A stretch of DNA of 33,487 nucleotides. It comes from Caulobacteraceae bacterium. Its GTDB lineage: Bacteria; Pseudomonadota; Alphaproteobacteria; Caulobacterales; Caulobacteraceae. Under the pieces are notes generated by a model that worked only from the letters and a program-made list of their open reading frames with translations, searched no databases and was not told the origin of the DNA. Positions within the stretch are counted from its first letter, which is position 1; every line of letters starts with the position of its first letter. A program made the translations under genes and the position numbers. Shown here in pieces: positions 1 to 7,736 of the stretch. The stretch is from NCBI GenBank assembly GCA_947475415.1, contig CANJLH010000031.1:1-33487 (forward strand). The letters run 5' to 3'.

Positions 1-392
1 AAGATGGCGAAGGCGCGCCGGCCAAGAAAAAACTGCCGCTCAAGATGCTGATCATCGCCGGCGCGGCCATCAAAGAGGGGCCCGACGGTGTGGTTTTCTA
101 TACCCTGCCAGCGGTCACCGTGAACATGCAGACCGCGGACGGCCGGCCCACATTCCTGAAGCTGAAGCTGACCCTGGAGCTGCCGGATGCGGATGTCGTG
201 GAGACGTTGGATCCGAACATGCCCCGGCTTCAGGACATGTTTCAGACTTTCCTACGCGAACTGCGACCGGAGGATCTTTCGGGCAGCCAGGGCAGCTATC
301 AGCTGCGCATGGAGATCCTGCGCCGGGTGAATCTTGTGATTGCGCCATCCAAGGCCAATGCCGTGCTTATTGAGGAGATGCTGATCAACTAG
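1..392 (+). CDS. fliL: FliL, flagellar basal-body-associated protein (5' end outside window, probable internal deletion)
   Basis: FliL is a single-span inner-membrane protein that surrounds the stator units of the flagellar motor. The reading frame is open from base 3, giving DGEGAPAKKKLPLKM, so the true start lies upstream of the window. The C-terminal periplasmic domain is typical: VFYTLPAVTVNM, then a long LKLKLTLELPD strand, and the closing NAVLIEEMLIN. The oddity is the membrane segment. After the basic KKKLPLK there are only about nine hydrophobic residues (MLIIAGAAI) before the hydrophilic KEGPDG. A FliL normally has about 20 hydrophobic residues plus a charged linker here, so an in-frame deletion is likely. 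The gene is followed by fliM after 30 bp. The family call is firm; the membrane anchoring is doubtful. Confidence 0.87.
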   Translation, partial: DGEGAPAKKKLPLKMLIIAGAAIKEGPDGVVFYTLPAVTVNMQTADGRPTFLKLKLTLELPDADVVETLDPNMPRLQDMFQTFLRELRPEDLSGSQGSYQLRMEILRRVNLVIAPSKANAVLIEEMLIN

Positions 393-422
393 GGATCCGA
401 AAGGGGCCCTGGCTAGCGCGCC

Positions 423-1502
423 ATGTCAGAAGACACCGAAACACAAGAGGCCGCCCTGGGTGGCGGCGCTGCGGATGCAGGCGGTTGGGGCGATGCGCCA
501 GCGGAAGGTGCGCTGGGCACGGAGCGCATTCTCAATCAGGAAGAAATCGACAGCCTCCTTGGTTTCGACCTTTCCGACGACGAGGCCAACGAACGCGGCG
601 GCGTCCGCGCGATCATCAATTCGGCGCTGGTTTCCTACGAACGCCTGCCAATGCTGGAGATTGTTTTCGACCGCCTGGTGCGGCTGATGACAACTTCCCT
701 GCGCAACTTCACTTCTGACAACGTCGAGGTGAGCCTCGACAACATTTCCTCGGTTCGCTTCGGCGACTACCTCAATTCAATTCCCTTGCCGGCGATCCTA
801 TCGGTGTTCCGGGCGGAGGAACTGGACAACTACGGCCTGCTCACCGTCGATTCCAACCTCATCTACTCGATTGTCGACGTGCTCCTGGGTGGCCGGCGCG
901 GGACCGCCGCCATGCGGATCGAGGGGCGTCCCTACACCACTATCGAGCGGGTGCTGGTGCAGCGGATGGTGGAAGTCGTGCTCGCCGATGCGCGAGCGGC
1001 CTTTGAACCGCTGACGCCGGTGAGTTTCGTCCTCGACCGGCTGGAGACCAATCCCCGCTTCGCAGCAATCGCCCGTTCCGCCAACGCTGCTATCTTGGTG
1101 AAGCTGCGCATCGACATGGAAGACCGCGGCGGACGAATCGAGCTGCTTTTGCCCTATGGGACCCTTGAGCCGATCCGAAAAATGCTGCTGCAGCAGTTCA
1201 TGGGCGAGAAATTCGGACGCGACAATATCTGGGAAGGCCACTTGGCCACGGAATTGTGGAGCACTCAGCTGGAGGTTCGCGCCGTTCTCGATGAACTGCC
1301 GATGAGCCTGAAGCAGGTGCTAAACTTCAAGGTCGGCGAGACGATCATGCTGAACGCCAATCCGGACAGCCGCATCGAATTGCGGGCCGGATCCATTCCC
1401 CTCACTCAAGGCCGCATGGGGCGGCGCAATCAGAACATCGCCATCCGCGTCGAGGCGCCCCTGGACAAGGGCGCCCGGCAAGCCATCCAGGAGATGAAAT
1501 GA
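423..1502 (+). CDS. fliM: FliM, flagellar motor switch protein
   Basis: FliM is part of the cytoplasmic C-ring; it binds phosphorylated CheY-type regulators and sets the direction of rotation. The protein has 359 residues. The N-terminal regulator-binding motif LNQEEIDSLL lies at about residues 37-46, behind an acidic, Gly/Ala-rich extension longer than in E. coli. The middle CheC-like domain runs from about residue 60 to 260, and the C-terminal SpoA/FliN-like domain (LPMSLKQVLNFKVGETI onward) closes the protein. The stop overlaps the next start as ATGA at 1499-1502, indicating translational coupling in the fliL operon. An A/G-rich stretch with GGGG lies rather far upstream of the ATG, so the ribosome site is not textbook. 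Confident. Confidence 0.97.
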   Translation: MSEDTETQEAALGGGAADAGGWGDAPAEGALGTERILNQEEIDSLLGFDLSDDEANERGGVRAIINSALVSYERLPMLEIVFDRLVRLMTTSLRNFTSDNVEVSLDNISSVRFGDYLNSIPLPAILSVFRAEELDNYGLLTVDSNLIYSIVDVLLGGRRGTAAMRIEGRPYTTIERVLVQRMVEVVLADARAAFEPLTPVSFVLDRLETNPRFAAIARSANAAILVKLRIDMEDRGGRIELLLPYGTLEPIRKMLLQQFMGEKFGRDNIWEGHLATELWSTQLEVRAVLDELPMSLKQVLNFKVGETIMLNANPDSRIELRAGSIPLTQGRMGRRNQNIAIRVEAPLDKGARQAIQEMK

Positions 1503-2032
1503 GCATTGTCGCCATTGCGCTGAACCTGCTGCTCGCAGTCCTGTTGCTCGGCGCGCTGGGCATGGGTTGGAAATTGAACCGGCGCCTTATCGTGCTGCGC
1601 GACAGCCACGAGGGCTTCGCCAAAGCCGTCGCGGAACTGGACGCCGCGGCCCAGCGAGCTGAACAGGGTCTGGCTGACCTTCGCGCCGCCACCGATGAAG
1701 CGGCCGAACATCTGGCCGACCGCATCGAAAAGGCCCGCGAACTCACCCAGAAGCTCGACCGCCTTACCGCGCCCGCCGCCGCCGCGCCTCAGACCTCGGC
1801 TCCAGCGCCGGCGCCTGCGTCGGACCTCGAGCTCAATCGGCCCCTCGACGCTGGCCGGCTGGGTGCGCTGATCGGCGCGGCGCGCGCTGCTTCGCTGCGG
1901 CCCCGCCCAGCGCCGCAACCTGCGCTGCGCCGTGATCCGGCCTTTCAGCGTCCCCGCAGCCCTGACGATGATCTGTTTGAAGAGCCGGTCGGCAGGATGC
2001 CGATCAGCGCCATGTTGAGCGCACGTCGATGA
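1499..2032 (+). CDS. DUF6468 / PflI-like flagellar-operon membrane protein
   Basis: This is a 177-residue bitopic membrane protein. One hydrophobic helix lies at about residues 4-23, followed by a basic segment, a predicted coiled coil at about residues 38-90 rich in Ala, Glu and Leu, then a Pro/Ala-rich linker and a polar tail. It overlaps fliM by 4 bp and the next gene by 4 bp, so it is made with the motor proteins. Its place after fliL-fliM and its design match the alphaproteobacterial DUF6468 family. In Caulobacter crescentus a gene in this setting, pflI, helps place the flagellum at the pole; the equivalence is recalled from memory and not tested. A structural or positioning role at the flagellated pole is an inference. 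Confidence 0.72.
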   Translation: MSIVAIALNLLLAVLLLGALGMGWKLNRRLIVLRDSHEGFAKAVAELDAAAQRAEQGLADLRAATDEAAEHLADRIEKARELTQKLDRLTAPAAAAPQTSAPAPAPASDLELNRPLDAGRLGALIGAARAASLRPRPAPQPALRRDPAFQRPRSPDDDLFEEPVGRMPISAMLSARR

Positions 2033-2946
2033 AGAATGCGCCAAGAATCCTTCCCCTCGCCGGCGTCGCAATCGGAGGCGTGCTGGCGATAAATGCGCTT
2101 TCAGGCGCTCGAGCCCTGCCTGACCTCCTGTCCGGCGCGCGGGCTTTCGCGGAGGACTCCGCCAAGCCGGAAAAGGGGGCGAAGTCCGAGAAAGGCGCCA
2201 AGGACGAAAAGGCGGCCAAGGATGAGGCCGCTAAACCAAGCGCTGCATCGGCTGAGGGCGCCGCAAAGGATGCCGGCGCGTCTGTTCCGCCCAGCATCAG
2301 GCCAGTGGCGGTCTGCGCGCCCACCGCCGCGGAGCTCGCCAAGGAGGCCGGACTTTCACCGGCAGAGCTGCAGGTTCTGCAAAGTCTGGGCGCCCGCCGC
2401 GGCCAGCTGGACCAGCGCGAACAGCAGCTCGACGTGCAGATCGCCCTGCTTGCAGCTGCAGAGGCCAAACTCGACGCAAAGGTGAAGGCGCTCAACGGGT
2501 TGAAGGGCGACATTTCCGGGTTGCTCGCTCAAGCTGACGCCAAGGACCAGGCTGAGGCCGATCGCATGGTCAAGGTCTTCGAAGGCATGAAGCCCAAGGA
2601 CGCGGCGCCGCGAATTGTATTGCTGGACGATTCCGTGCGGTTGCCAATCGCCGCGAAGATGAAGGAGCGCGCACTGTCGGCGATCCTGGCCGCCATGCCG
2701 CCGATGGAAGCCAAGAAGCTCACTGAAGCGCTCTCGCGCCGGTTCACGGCAGCCAAGTCCCTGGCGGCCGCCGCTAGCGCCCAGGCAAACGCGCCAGCCT
2801 CGGACGGATCCGCGCCTCCAGAGGCGGCAGCCCGCGCACCGGCGCCCAAGTCGCCGCCCAAGTCAGCGCCTAAGGCCCAGGCCGCCGCTTCGCCGCCTGC
2901 CGCTGCGGCTAAGCCCGCGGCGGAGCCGGCGCCCAAGGCGGGCTAG
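2029..2946 (+). CDS. MotE-like periplasmic coiled-coil protein with MgtE-N-like region
   Basis: The protein has 305 residues. A hydrophobic N-terminal segment (about residues 8-26) looks like a signal anchor. It is followed by a Lys/Glu/Ala-rich low-complexity stretch (45-80), a coiled coil from about residue 117 to 185 (GQLDQREQQLDVQIALL and onward), and a helical MgtE-N-like segment (about 183-240, with FEGMKPKDAAPRIV and LAAMPPMEAKKLTEAL). The tail is Pro/Ala/Lys-rich. This layout matches the alphaproteobacterial MotE family; MotE of Sinorhizobium is a periplasmic chaperone for the motility protein MotC. The gene overlaps its upstream neighbour by 4 bp and is followed 3 bp later by the TPR gene. 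A motor-assembly role is inferred from family and context. Confidence 0.72.
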   Translation: MKNAPRILPLAGVAIGGVLAINALSGARALPDLLSGARAFAEDSAKPEKGAKSEKGAKDEKAAKDEAAKPSAASAEGAAKDAGASVPPSIRPVAVCAPTAAELAKEAGLSPAELQVLQSLGARRGQLDQREQQLDVQIALLAAAEAKLDAKVKALNGLKGDISGLLAQADAKDQAEADRMVKVFEGMKPKDAAPRIVLLDDSVRLPIAAKMKERALSAILAAMPPMEAKKLTEALSRRFTAAKSLAAAASAQANAPASDGSAPPEAAARAPAPKSPPKSAPKAQAAASPPAAAAKPAAEPAPKAG

Positions 2947-2949
2947 ATC

Positions 2950-5883
2950 ATGCGTTTGAAGCGGGCCCTGCGCACCGGCGTCGCTGCGATCTGCATCGGC
3001 GTGAGCGCTGCTCCGGCCGGCATCGCCGCGCCTTTAGCTGCGGTTGCGCCGTCGGCGGGGGTTGAGGTGCGGGTGGCTCGCGCCAAGACCTTCTCCCGCG
3101 TCGAGTTCCGCGGCGCACGGTCCACGGTCACCCGCGAGGGCGACAAGGTTGTGTTGAACTTCGCCAGAGACGCAGATCCGGACCTGTCGCGTCTGCGCAC
3201 TTCCCCGCCGCCCTGGTTCAAGACCGCCGAAGCCCGCCGCGTCGGCGGGCGGCTGCAAGTTGTGCTCACTCTCGTCGAGGGGGCCGAAGCGAATTTCGGG
3301 GTCGCCGATGGCGCGACCTACGTCAATGCTTTCGAAAAGCCCGCATCGGAATCCGAACCGGTCAGGCCCGCCGAAACCACGGCGGTCGCTGACGTCGTCC
3401 CGACGCAGGAACCGGAAACCGTCCGCGCCAATCCGGTTCCCGCCGATGGCGTCGTCCACATGAACGCGAACCTGGCCGGCGGCCGGGTAACCCTGAGTTT
3501 CCCCTGGGCGGCCTCCAATGGCGCGGCCGTGTTCCGTCGCGGCGACGTGGTCTGGATGGTGTTTGACGCCCCGGCGACCATTGATGTGTCCAGGGCCCCG
3601 CGCGGACTTTCTCAGTTCGCAACAGTTCAGGCCTTCCGCGGCGAAGACTATTCCGCGATCCGCATCGCCTCAAAGGCGGCCACGCCGGTGTTTGCGGATA
3701 ATCGGGGGTCGGTCTGGACCCTGACGCTGGGAGGAGGGACCCAGGGTCAATCCAATGAGGTGCGCGTCGGCCGCGATGAAATGGGCGGTCCGGCTGCGCT
3801 GCGCGCTCCGGTGTCAGGGGTCACCAAGATCGTCCGATTCTCCGATCCGGTGGTGGGCGATGTGTTGCCGGTGGTTACCGCGCTTGCGCCCGCAAAGGGG
3901 CTGCCCGCCCGGCGCGAATTTGTCCACATGGCCTTGCTTGCTTCACCGCAGGGCCTTGCGGTGGAGCCCTACGTTGACGACCTGGAGGTCACCCACGAAG
4001 GCGATATCGTGCGGATCGGCCGGCCGGCTGGTCTGGCGCTGTCGCCGGCATGGGCCGCGCAAGGGGTCAAAAAGGCCGCAGTCGATATGGGTGCGCCCAG
4101 ACCGGCGGCCATGCCGGCGTTAATCGACGAGGTAAATTGGCCAAGGACCGGGGAGGGCGGCTTCCTCGCCCGCTACAACCAGCTGCTCGCCGTCGCGACC
4201 GACGAGGCGGGCAAGGGCCGCGACGCTCCGGCGGAGGCCCGTATGGCGTTGGCCAGGTTCCTGGTGGGATCGGAGCTGTCCTTCGAGGCGATCGGCATGC
4301 TGAATGACATCGCCCGCGCCAAACCTTCGATGTTGGAGCAACCGGAATTCCGCGGACTTCGCGGGGCGGCCCGTGTCATGGCGCGGCGTTACAAGGAGGC
4401 CCAAGCGGACTTCTCCGCACCGGCGGTGTCCGATGACCCTTCCAGCGCGCTTTGGCGATCCTATATCGCAACCCAGCTGGCTCAGTGGCCGGAAGCCCGT
4501 CAGCAGTTCGCCGCCGGCGCAGAGGCCTTCAACCAGTTTTCCCCGGTGTGGCGGGCCCGCTTCGCCCGCGCCGACGCCCAGGCCGCCCTGGCGTTGGGCG
4601 ACCTGGCCGGCGCCAATGAGCGGATCAAGCTCGCCCTCGCTGACAAGACGAACTCGGCCGAGGAACTGGCGACGCGCCTTGTGCAGGCCAAGATCATTGA
4701 AGCTGGGGGAAACAAGGCGCGCGCGCTGGGCATCTATCAGGCCATCACGCAGACGCCGCTGGAAAGTCTTTCATCTCCGGCGCTGCTGCGAGCCACCCAA
4801 ATCCGCCTGGAGTTGGGGTCGATGACGCCGGCGGACGCCGCACGCGTGTTTGACGGCCTGCGCTACCGCTGGCGCGGAGACGCCACCGAGATTGAGGCGA
4901 TCCGCGCGTTGGGCATGCTCTACCTGCAGCAGGGCCGATACCGCGAAGCGCTGGAGGTGCTGCGGTCGGCGGGAAAGCGACAGGCGGACCTGCCAGAGAC
5001 TGTACAGTTGCAGGCGTATCTCGGGACGGCCTTCCGCGCCCTGTTTCTTGACGGTCTTGCTGACGGCCTGGAACCGATACAGGCGCTGGCTCTATTCTAC
5101 GACTTCAAGGAACTCACGCCCATTGGCGCCGACGGCGATCTCATGGTGAGGAAGTTGGTGCGCCGCCTGGTGGACGTCGACCTCCTGAACCAGGCCTCGG
5201 ACCTGCTGACCTATCAGGTCGACAATCGGCTTGAGGGTCCGGCGCGCGCCCAGGTGGCCACGGACCTGGCGGTGATCCATCTGATGGACCGTGAGCCGGA
5301 GAAGGCGTTGCAGGCGATCAACGCCTCGCGCAGCACAGTCCTGCCACCGGCCTTGAACACCGAACGGCGGTTGATCGAAGCTCGCGCCTGGACGGCGCTT
5401 GGCCGCTTCGACAGCGCCTTAGAGATAATTGGGCGCGACAATTCCCCCGACGCCCAGGATCTGCGGGCCGAAGTGACCTGGAAACAGAAGGACTGGGCCT
5501 CTGCCGGCGCAACTTTCGAGCATGTGCTTGGCGAGCGCTGGAAGGCCGGCGGAACATTGACGACCGAGGAGGAAGGCCGTCTGCTGCGCGCCGGCGTCGC
5601 CTATAGCCTGGCGGGCGATGCCGCGGCTCTAGAGCGCATGTATGGACGTTACCAGGGGTTCTTCGAACAGTCCCGGAACCCAGACGCTCTCAGGGTAGCG
5701 TTGTCGGGCATGTCGGACGGGCGCCTGACGGTCGCTGATTTCGGTCGCGCCACCGCCGACAACGAAGCCTTTGCCGGTTGGGTCGCCAAGATGAAGAAGC
5801 GATTCCGCGAGCCGCCGGCCGTGGCGGCGAAGCCCGCCGCGGCGGTGAAACAGGCGGCGGCTTCAGGGTCCGCCAAGGGTTGA
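2950..5883 (+). CDS. Large exported TPR protein of the flagellar operon
   Basis: The protein has 977 residues. A signal peptide is visible at residues 1-26 (MRLKRALRTGVAAICIGVSA and onward), so it should be periplasmic. Two beta-rich segments follow: about 37-127, resembling an AMIN-type domain (VEVRVARAKTFSRVEFRGA), and about 168-270. From about residue 400 to 960 the sequence is helical, with many TPR-like repeats (for example ARMALARFLVG, EAQADFSAP, ALGMLYLQQGRYREALEVL). The C-terminus is a Lys/Ala/Pro-rich tail. It starts 3 bp after the MotE-like gene and so belongs to the fliL-fliM transcription unit. A scaffold role in the periplasm around the motor or peptidoglycan is plausible, because AMIN domains bind cell-wall components, but no precise function can be read from the sequence. 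Confidence 0.75.
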   Translation: MRLKRALRTGVAAICIGVSAAPAGIAAPLAAVAPSAGVEVRVARAKTFSRVEFRGARSTVTREGDKVVLNFARDADPDLSRLRTSPPPWFKTAEARRVGGRLQVVLTLVEGAEANFGVADGATYVNAFEKPASESEPVRPAETTAVADVVPTQEPETVRANPVPADGVVHMNANLAGGRVTLSFPWAASNGAAVFRRGDVVWMVFDAPATIDVSRAPRGLSQFATVQAFRGEDYSAIRIASKAATPVFADNRGSVWTLTLGGGTQGQSNEVRVGRDEMGGPAALRAPVSGVTKIVRFSDPVVGDVLPVVTALAPAKGLPARREFVHMALLASPQGLAVEPYVDDLEVTHEGDIVRIGRPAGLALSPAWAAQGVKKAAVDMGAPRPAAMPALIDEVNWPRTGEGGFLARYNQLLAVATDEAGKGRDAPAEARMALARFLVGSELSFEAIGMLNDIARAKPSMLEQPEFRGLRGAARVMARRYKEAQADFSAPAVSDDPSSALWRSYIATQLAQWPEARQQFAAGAEAFNQFSPVWRARFARADAQAALALGDLAGANERIKLALADKTNSAEELATRLVQAKIIEAGGNKARALGIYQAITQTPLESLSSPALLRATQIRLELGSMTPADAARVFDGLRYRWRGDATEIEAIRALGMLYLQQGRYREALEVLRSAGKRQADLPETVQLQAYLGTAFRALFLDGLADGLEPIQALALFYDFKELTPIGADGDLMVRKLVRRLVDVDLLNQASDLLTYQVDNRLEGPARAQVATDLAVIHLMDREPEKALQAINASRSTVLPPALNTERRLIEARAWTALGRFDSALEIIGRDNSPDAQDLRAEVTWKQKDWASAGATFEHVLGERWKAGGTLTTEEEGRLLRAGVAYSLAGDAAALERMYGRYQGFFEQSRNPDALRVALSGMSDGRLTVADFGRATADNEAFAGWVAKMKKRFREPPAVAAKPAAAVKQAAASGSAKG

Positions 5884-6015
5884 ACCCGAAAATAAGACCG
5901 AACAATCAATGAAGTAATGTGGTTTCGGGCCGCACCGAATGGTGTGGCGTGGATCTTGTTGGAATGGCCTGCCAGCGCGTCCTGCGTGGGTCATTTTGGG
6001 ACGAGATCCGCAATC

Positions 6016-6588
6016 GTGAGTTTCCAGGAACTACACATCAACCCGCCGCAACGCCGCCGACGCCTTTTGGCGCTCGCCGCAGCGGCGGCGATTGTCGTCC
6101 CTTTCACCGCCTCGGCGGGTGTGCTCGACAGCGAGACCGCGGCCAAGCTCGACGTGGAGCTCACCGGTCAGGTTTCGCCGAAATGCGAAATCACGGGCGG
6201 CGGCGGCATTGATTTCAACGAGTTGATCGCCGAAGGGGCTGCGTCCAGTCAGCTGGACCTCGGCTGCAATGTACCGTTTGACCTTCGCCTTCAGTCGGGA
6301 AACGGCGCACTTACCCACGTGTCTTCACCGCAGGGCGAGGGCCCGTTCGCAGGCGCTCTGCCTTATACGCTTGAGCTGACTGCGCCAACGCTTAGCCCGC
6401 ATCCCTCGGTCCTGCATGGGGCGTTCACAAGCCAGCAATTGCGGGGGGGGGTGACCCTGTCCAGTGGCGACGCCATCGCATCTGGGCCAGCGCGGATCGA
6501 AGTTCGGACGGCGGCGCCCGGCGGAGCGGGCCTGCTCGCCGGCGCCTACGCCGAGAGATTCACCGTCATGGTTATTCCAAGAATCTAA
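6016..6588 (+). CDS. Spore coat U (SCPU)-type pilus subunit, minor pilin
   Basis: This is the first subunit gene of the chaperone-usher cluster. I choose the GTG at 6016, which gives 190 residues starting MSFQELHINPPQRRRRLLAL. It places a basic n-region and hydrophobic core (to TASAG, about residue 35) as a proper signal peptide; upstream in-frame starts only add unlikely sequence. The mature part has the SCPU pattern: an N-terminal strand (KLDVELTGQVSPKCEI), a cysteine pair (SPKCEI and DLGCNV) for the conserved disulphide, and a closing beta strand (GAYAERFTVMVIP). The coding region contains nine consecutive G at 6443-6451, a possible slippage site. The gene lies 132 bp after the TPR gene and 194 bp before the next pilin, so it may have its own promoter. 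Confidence 0.72.
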   Translation: MSFQELHINPPQRRRRLLALAAAAAIVVPFTASAGVLDSETAAKLDVELTGQVSPKCEITGGGGIDFNELIAEGAASSQLDLGCNVPFDLRLQSGNGALTHVSSPQGEGPFAGALPYTLELTAPTLSPHPSVLHGAFTSQQLRGGVTLSSGDAIASGPARIEVRTAAPGGAGLLAGAYAERFTVMVIPRI

Positions 6589-6693
6589 GTAGAAAAATGA
6601 AATATGACAACAGTTAACGAGAACGAGATATCAGTGGAAATCCGAGAGAACTGAATAAAGATAATGACCTCAACTATGTAGAAAAATTTGTTA

Positions 6694-6722
6694 TTGACCT
6701 TCAAATCTAATAACATTTTAAT
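6694..6722 (+). promoter_or_regulatory. Sigma-70-type promoter for the major pilin gene
   Basis: TTGACC at 6694-6699 and TTTAAT at 6717-6722 are separated by exactly 17 bp. They lie inside a strongly AT-rich stretch (6589-6782) that contrasts with the GC-rich surroundings. Transcription would start near 6729, giving a leader of about 54 bases to the ATG at 6783. The spacing and match are good for a housekeeping-type promoter, but this is a prediction from sequence only. Confidence 0.5.
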
Positions 6723-6730
6723 TAAAGTAC

Positions 6731-6749
6731 GGATGGGGGGTTCCCGTCC
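6731..6749 (+). promoter_or_regulatory. 5' leader hairpin of the major pilin mRNA
   Basis: GGATGGG (6731-6737) pairs with CCCGTCC (6743-6749) over a five-base loop; six pairs are Watson-Crick and one is G-U. The stem would sit at the extreme 5' end of the transcript predicted from the promoter at 6694-6722. It is followed by seven A residues and then the ribosome site (AGGAAG) before ATG 6783. A 5' end stem ahead of an unstructured A-rich ribosome site is a known way to stabilise abundant mRNAs; that role is inferred here. Confidence 0.4.
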
Positions 6750-6782
6750 CAAAAAAATGCAACACGGACAGGAAGTATACAA

Positions 6783-7517
6783 ATGAAAACTCTCTCACTT
6801 CTAGGCGGCGTCGCCGCTCTTGCGCTCGCCGCCACCGCCGCCACGGCGGGTGAAATCGACTGGGGTCAGAACCAGTCCGGTAACGCGCCCGGCCCGGGCG
6901 GTTCCGCCAACGCCAACCACTCCAATTCGCACAATGGCGCCTCGTCCACCTCGGCCTGGCATGCCCACGGCGGTGCGGAAAACAACAACGGAACCGCATC
7001 CAGCAGCGACGGCGCAACCTTCACCCTGAAGGGCAATGTCACCACCGACTGCGCCTTCTATTCGGGCACGGGCAACCAGACCCTCGACTTCGGCCAGATC
7101 GGCATCTATGCGTCGGACAACACCGGCCCGGCGAACGCCTTCACCATGGTGGACGATGCGGATCTCGACATCGACACCAACCTGGCCGGCTGCAACACCC
7201 GCAACCGCGTCACGGTGACGAAGGACCACGTCGACGGCATGCGCAACACGGGCAACACTGGCGGCTATGACACCGCGGTGTTCCAGAACAACCTGCCCTA
7301 CAGCATCAACACCCGTTACACGGCTGGCCCGGCCAACTCAGCGGCAGCCGGCAGTGCGCAGAGCCTGTTGGTTGCGGCCAACGCGGTCTCCGCCAACCGT
7401 CTGCACGGCGCCTGGAAGTCGGCGATGGAATTCGAAGTCCGGATCCCGAAGCCCTCGAAAGCCCTGCTCGCGGGCAACTACGAAGGCGCCTTCACGGTCC
7501 TGATTGCGGCCGAGTAA
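6783..7517 (+). CDS. SCPU-type major pilin with Asn/Ser/Gly/His-rich N-terminal extension
   Basis: The product has 244 residues and a clear signal peptide (MKTLSLLGGVAALALAATAA, cleavage near residue 22). Between it and the fold lies an unusual stretch of about 50 residues (23-73), rich in Asn, Gly, Ser and His, with HSNSH and WHAHGG. The SCPU domain follows: TFTLKGNVTTDCAF as first strand, LAGCNTRN as second cysteine, and a typical last strand (GNYEGAFTVLIAAE). A good ribosome site (AGGAAG) precedes the ATG. Its own promoter, leader hairpin and downstream hairpin suggest it is expressed more than the chaperone and usher, as expected for a CsuA/B-like shaft subunit. The role as main shaft subunit is inferred from position and expression signals. 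Confidence 0.78.
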   Translation: MKTLSLLGGVAALALAATAATAGEIDWGQNQSGNAPGPGGSANANHSNSHNGASSTSAWHAHGGAENNNGTASSSDGATFTLKGNVTTDCAFYSGTGNQTLDFGQIGIYASDNTGPANAFTMVDDADLDIDTNLAGCNTRNRVTVTKDHVDGMRNTGNTGGYDTAVFQNNLPYSINTRYTAGPANSAAAGSAQSLLVAANAVSANRLHGAWKSAMEFEVRIPKPSKALLAGNYEGAFTVLIAAE

Positions 7518-7540
7518 AACCGACTTTGAGCTATGAAATA

Positions 7541-7562
7541 GAGGGGGACTTTCGCCCCCCTC
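7541..7562 (+). terminator. Hairpin after the major pilin gene, possible attenuator or mRNA 3' stabiliser
   Basis: GAGGGGG (7541-7547) pairs with CCCCCTC (7556-7562) over an eight-base loop, 23 bp after the pilin stop codon. No T-run follows, so it is not a classical terminator. In pilus operons a stem here commonly leaves the pilin message more abundant than the distal assembly genes; that function is inferred. Confidence 0.4.
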
Positions 7563-7736
7563 GACTCATTCGGCGTGATCAGATCCGCCAGATTTTCGAT
7601 TTAGTTACAATTATTCTTAATAGTGAGGCCAGTCGCGGAGCCGCCTGGCGGAGCCGCATTGCGGACTTCGCAGGTAAGAGCGACGGTCAACTGTCGTCGA
7701 CCTCGGAGACCAGGTGGGTGTCTTTTGGGGGCGTGC

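Noticed and set aside
5945..5960. Sigma-54-like TGGCGTG-N4-TTGTT upstream of the first pilin gene
   Set aside because: The essential GC of the -12 element is GT and the -24 element has two mismatches, so the match is too weak to call.
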